Position numbers and translations under genes: made by a program. From Thermoflexales bacterium (GTDB lineage: Bacteria; Chloroflexota; Anaerolineae; Fen-1058), in contig JAUQXD010000776.1 of the NCBI GenBank assembly GCA_030834835.1, forward strand, positions 1 to 13,217: a DNA stretch of 13,217 nucleotides, written 5' to 3'. Positions 10,983-13,217 of this stretch are shown in pieces (position 1 is the stretch's first letter; every line of letters begins with the position of its first letter). A model generated the notes under the pieces. That model did no database searches. It was not told the origin of the DNA and saw only the letters and a list, made by a program, of their open reading frames with translations.

Positions 10983-13217
10983 ATGGCTACGACATCGAAG
11001 AAGACAACGCCTAAGAAGTCGACTACGGCCAAGCCTGCATCGAAGGCTAAACCGGTGGCTAAAGCGAAGGCTGCACCCAAGCCAGCCGCGCCAAAGAAAG
11101 CGGTTGCCAAGCCAAAGGCTGCGCCGAAGGCCAAAGTCGCTGCTAAGCCAGCAGCGAAGAAGCCGCCTGCTAAGCAGCCCGTCGCCAAGAAAGCAACCCG
11201 CACGGCTCGCACGGGCATCAATCGCGTCGTCGTGACGGATGGCAAGATCAACGCGAAGGTCAGTGTTGCGCCCGCCGCCGCGCCGATCAAAACCGTACCT
11301 GCGCCCTCACCGATCAAAGAATACAAGCCGGACGTGATCGAATCGAAGTGGCAGGCACAGTGGGAGCAGGACGAACTGTATCGCGCCGTGATCGATCCGT
11401 CGCGCCAGAAATATTACGCGCTGACGATGCTGCCCTATCCCAGCGGCGATCTGCACATCGGCCACTGGTATGCCATGACGCCGTCGGATGCGCGCGCCCG
11501 CTACATGCGCATGAACGGCTACAACGTCATGTTCCCCATCGGCTTCGATGCGTTTGGCCTGCCCGCCGAAAACGCGGCCATCAAGCGCGGCGTGCATCCC
11601 AAGACGTGGACGTATGCCAACATCGATCGGATGCGAAAGCAGCTGCGCTCGATGGGTGCGATGTGGGATTGGGAACGCGAGGCGGTCTCGGCTGATCCCG
11701 AATACTACAAGTGGACTGAGTGGTTCTTCGCGCAGTTCTTCAAGCACGGGCTGGCTTACAAGAAACTGTCGCCCGTCGATTGGTGCCCCAACTGCAACAC
11801 GACGCTGGCGCGCGAGCAGGTGTGGGGCGAAGATCGCCACTGCGAACGCTGCGGCACGCCTGTGATCAAGAAGAATCTGGATCAGTGGTACTTCCGCATC
11901 ACCAATTACGTGGAAGAACTGCTGGACTTCACCACCATCGATTGGCCGGAGCGAGTGAAGGTGCTACAGACCAATTGGGTGGGCAAGAGCGAAGGCGCGC
12001 ACGTTACCTTCAAGACCGAGCGCGGCGATGACATCGTCGTATTCACAACGCGGCCCGATACGCTGTGGGGCGCGACCTTCATGGTACTGGCCCCGGAGCA
12101 TCCGCTGGTCGATCAGCTGACCACGCCCGATCAGCGCGGCGAAGTCGATGAGTATATCGTGTCGGCCACGCGCCAGACGGACATTCAACGCGAGTCCGCC
12201 GACAAGGAAAAGAGCGGCGTGTTCATCGGCGCATACGCGATCAATCCCGTGAACGGCGCGCGCACCCCGATCTGGATCGCCGACTACGTGCTGATGACGT
12301 ACGGCACAGGCGCGATCATGGCCGTGCCCGGTCACGACAAGCGCGACTTCGAGTTCGCGCTGAAATTCGGCCTGCCGGTGCTGCCCGTGATCGATCGGAC
12401 CGACGGGCTGACCAAATCGTTCGCGCTGGGCGGCACGATGAATGAGGGCTTTGCGCAGGCGCTGAAAGATGCCGAGATTCCGTTCTTCGATCGGCTGGGG
12501 TCGCTGTACATTACGATCCCGTTTGAGAAGGTCGATCGGTATATCGAGATCGCCAGGCACTTCGTGCGGGCGGATTCTTGGAACGAGATCGTCGGCACGC
12601 GCTGGCTGTTCATCTTTGCGGACGGCATCAAAGCGTGGAACTCGGTCGAGGCGGGTCGCGGCATCTTCACGCGCTGCAAGGAACTGGAACCCGATGTCCG
12701 CAGCAAGCGCACCATCATGGAGATGCTGTGGTCAGTGGAGTTCTATCACGACGCGCTGTATCACGACGAATACGGCACTATCATCAACTCGAATGAATTC
12801 ACGGGCACGCCCGGTGATGTCGCCAAATCGAAGGTCATCAAGTGGCTGGAAGAAAAAGGGATTGGCAAAGGTGCGGTGAACTATCGGCTGCGCGATTGGC
12901 TGATCTCGCGTCAACGCTATTGGGGCGCGCCTATCCCGATCGTGTATTGCCCCGAACACGGCCAGGTTGCCGTGCCGGATGATCAACTGCCGGTGCTGTT
13001 GCCCGATGACGTCGAATGGAAACCGACGGGCGAGAGTCCGCTGAAACTGCATCCGACGTGGAAGCACACGACGTGCCCGATCTGCGGCCAGCCCGCCGAG
13101 CGCGATACCGACACGATGGACACGTTCATGTGTTCGTCGTGGTATCACCTGCGCTACCTCAGCCCGAAGTACGATAAGGGGCCGTTCGATCCTGCTGAGT
13201 ACAACTACTGGATGCCG
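10983..13217 (+). CDS. leuS: leucyl-tRNA synthetase with H1-like N-terminal tail, 3'-truncated
   Basis: This class I synthetase charges tRNA-Leu; 745 residues are visible and the frame is open at the right edge. GAGGAG stands 7 bases before the ATG. Residues 1-80 are a low-complexity Lys/Ala/Pro tail like bacterial histone-H1-like proteins. The normal start is near residue 113 ([12 protein letters not shown]). Catalytic marks are [11 protein letters not shown] with HIGH at 158-161. Cys268/271 and Cys287/290 form a zinc knuckle. The CP1 editing domain has TTRPDT at 355-360 and [13 protein letters not shown] ending at 455. About 115 residues (roughly 473-590) are inserted in CP1 before the [10 protein letters not shown] strand. 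[16 protein letters not shown] (from 633) returns to the catalytic core. KMSKS and the anticodon domain lie beyond the window. A T-box with a Leu specifier lies 1.1 kb upstream, across the lipoprotein gene. Confidence 0.93.
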   Translation, partial: MATTSKKTTPKKSTTAKPASKAKPVAKAKAAPKPAAPKKAVAKPKAAPKAKVAAKPAAKKPPAKQPVAKKATRTARTGINRVVVTDGKINAKVSVAPAAAPIKTVPAPSPIKEYKPDVIESKWQAQWEQDELYRAVIDPSRQKYYALTMLPYPSGDLHIGHWYAMTPSDARARYMRMNGYNVMFPIGFDAFGLPAENAAIKRGVHPKTWTYANIDRMRKQLRSMGAMWDWEREAVSADPEYYKWTEWFFAQFFKHGLAYKKLSPVDWCPNCNTTLAREQVWGEDRHCERCGTPVIKKNLDQWYFRITNYVEELLDFTTIDWPERVKVLQTNWVGKSEGAHVTFKTERGDDIVVFTTRPDTLWGATFMVLAPEHPLVDQLTTPDQRGEVDEYIVSATRQTDIQRESADKEKSGVFIGAYAINPVNGARTPIWIADYVLMTYGTGAIMAVPGHDKRDFEFALKFGLPVLPVIDRTDGLTKSFALGGTMNEGFAQALKDAEIPFFDRLGSLYITIPFEKVDRYIEIARHFVRADSWNEIVGTRWLFIFADGIKAWNSVEAGRGIFTRCKELEPDVRSKRTIMEMLWSVEFYHDALYHDEYGTIINSNEFTGTPGDVAKSKVIKWLEEKGIGKGAVNYRLRDWLISRQRYWGAPIPIVYCPEHGQVAVPDDQLPVLLPDDVEWKPTGESPLKLHPTWKHTTCPICGQPAERDTDTMDTFMCSSWYHLRYLSPKYDKGPFDPAEYNYWMP

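Noticed and set aside
10928..11326. Minus-strand Ala/Gly-rich open frame
   Set aside because: It is the mirror of the Lys/Ala/Pro tail of leuS, with no ribosome-binding site or family signal.

Overview
The window is GC-rich bacterial DNA most like Chloroflexota (Anaerolineae-type). This assignment is an inference from gene content and style: secreted proteins with Pro/Thr-rich linkers, a LasA-type M23 peptidase, TATAAT boxes placed almost against start codons, a leucine T-box, and short-period tandem arrays and hairpin repeats between genes. No marker gene was compared with a database.

Left part (1-4960): a 5'-truncated M23 endopeptidase (+) converges on a phosphoribosyltransferase and a secreted protein of unknown function (both -). 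Divergent from these is a two-gene unit (+): a membrane-anchored C39-like/TPR protein coupled to the lipid II flippase MurJ. Degenerate arrays of 7-8 bp units sit at or over the 3' ends of four of these genes.

Middle (4961-7330): a 66-residue two-helix membrane protein with a good sigma-70 promoter; an OmpR-type regulator whose receiver has lost its phosphorylation residues; a small membrane protein (-) whose consensus promoter carries a perfect LexA-like palindrome in its spacer; rpsT with a TTG start; and a TPR protein divergent from rpsT with overlapping -35 elements.

Right part (7331-13217): tsaE-tsaB-rimI (-), joined by ATGA overlaps, gives t6A tRNA modification and S18 acetylation functions. 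A nested-hairpin repeat follows, then tandem tRNA-Ala(CGC) and tRNA-Ala(GGC) under a strong promoter. Next comes a T-box leader with a probable CTC (Leu) specifier, stem III, T-box motif and terminator. The first gene after it is not leuS but an AT-richer, apparently frameshifted lipoprotein. leuS follows and runs off the window. Its product has two unusual parts: an N-terminal histone-H1-like Lys/Ala/Pro tail of about 80 residues, and about 115 extra residues inside the CP1 editing domain.

The best candidates for something new are the LexA-like small membrane gene, the H1-tailed LeuRS with its CP1 insertion, and the T-box/lipoprotein/leuS arrangement.
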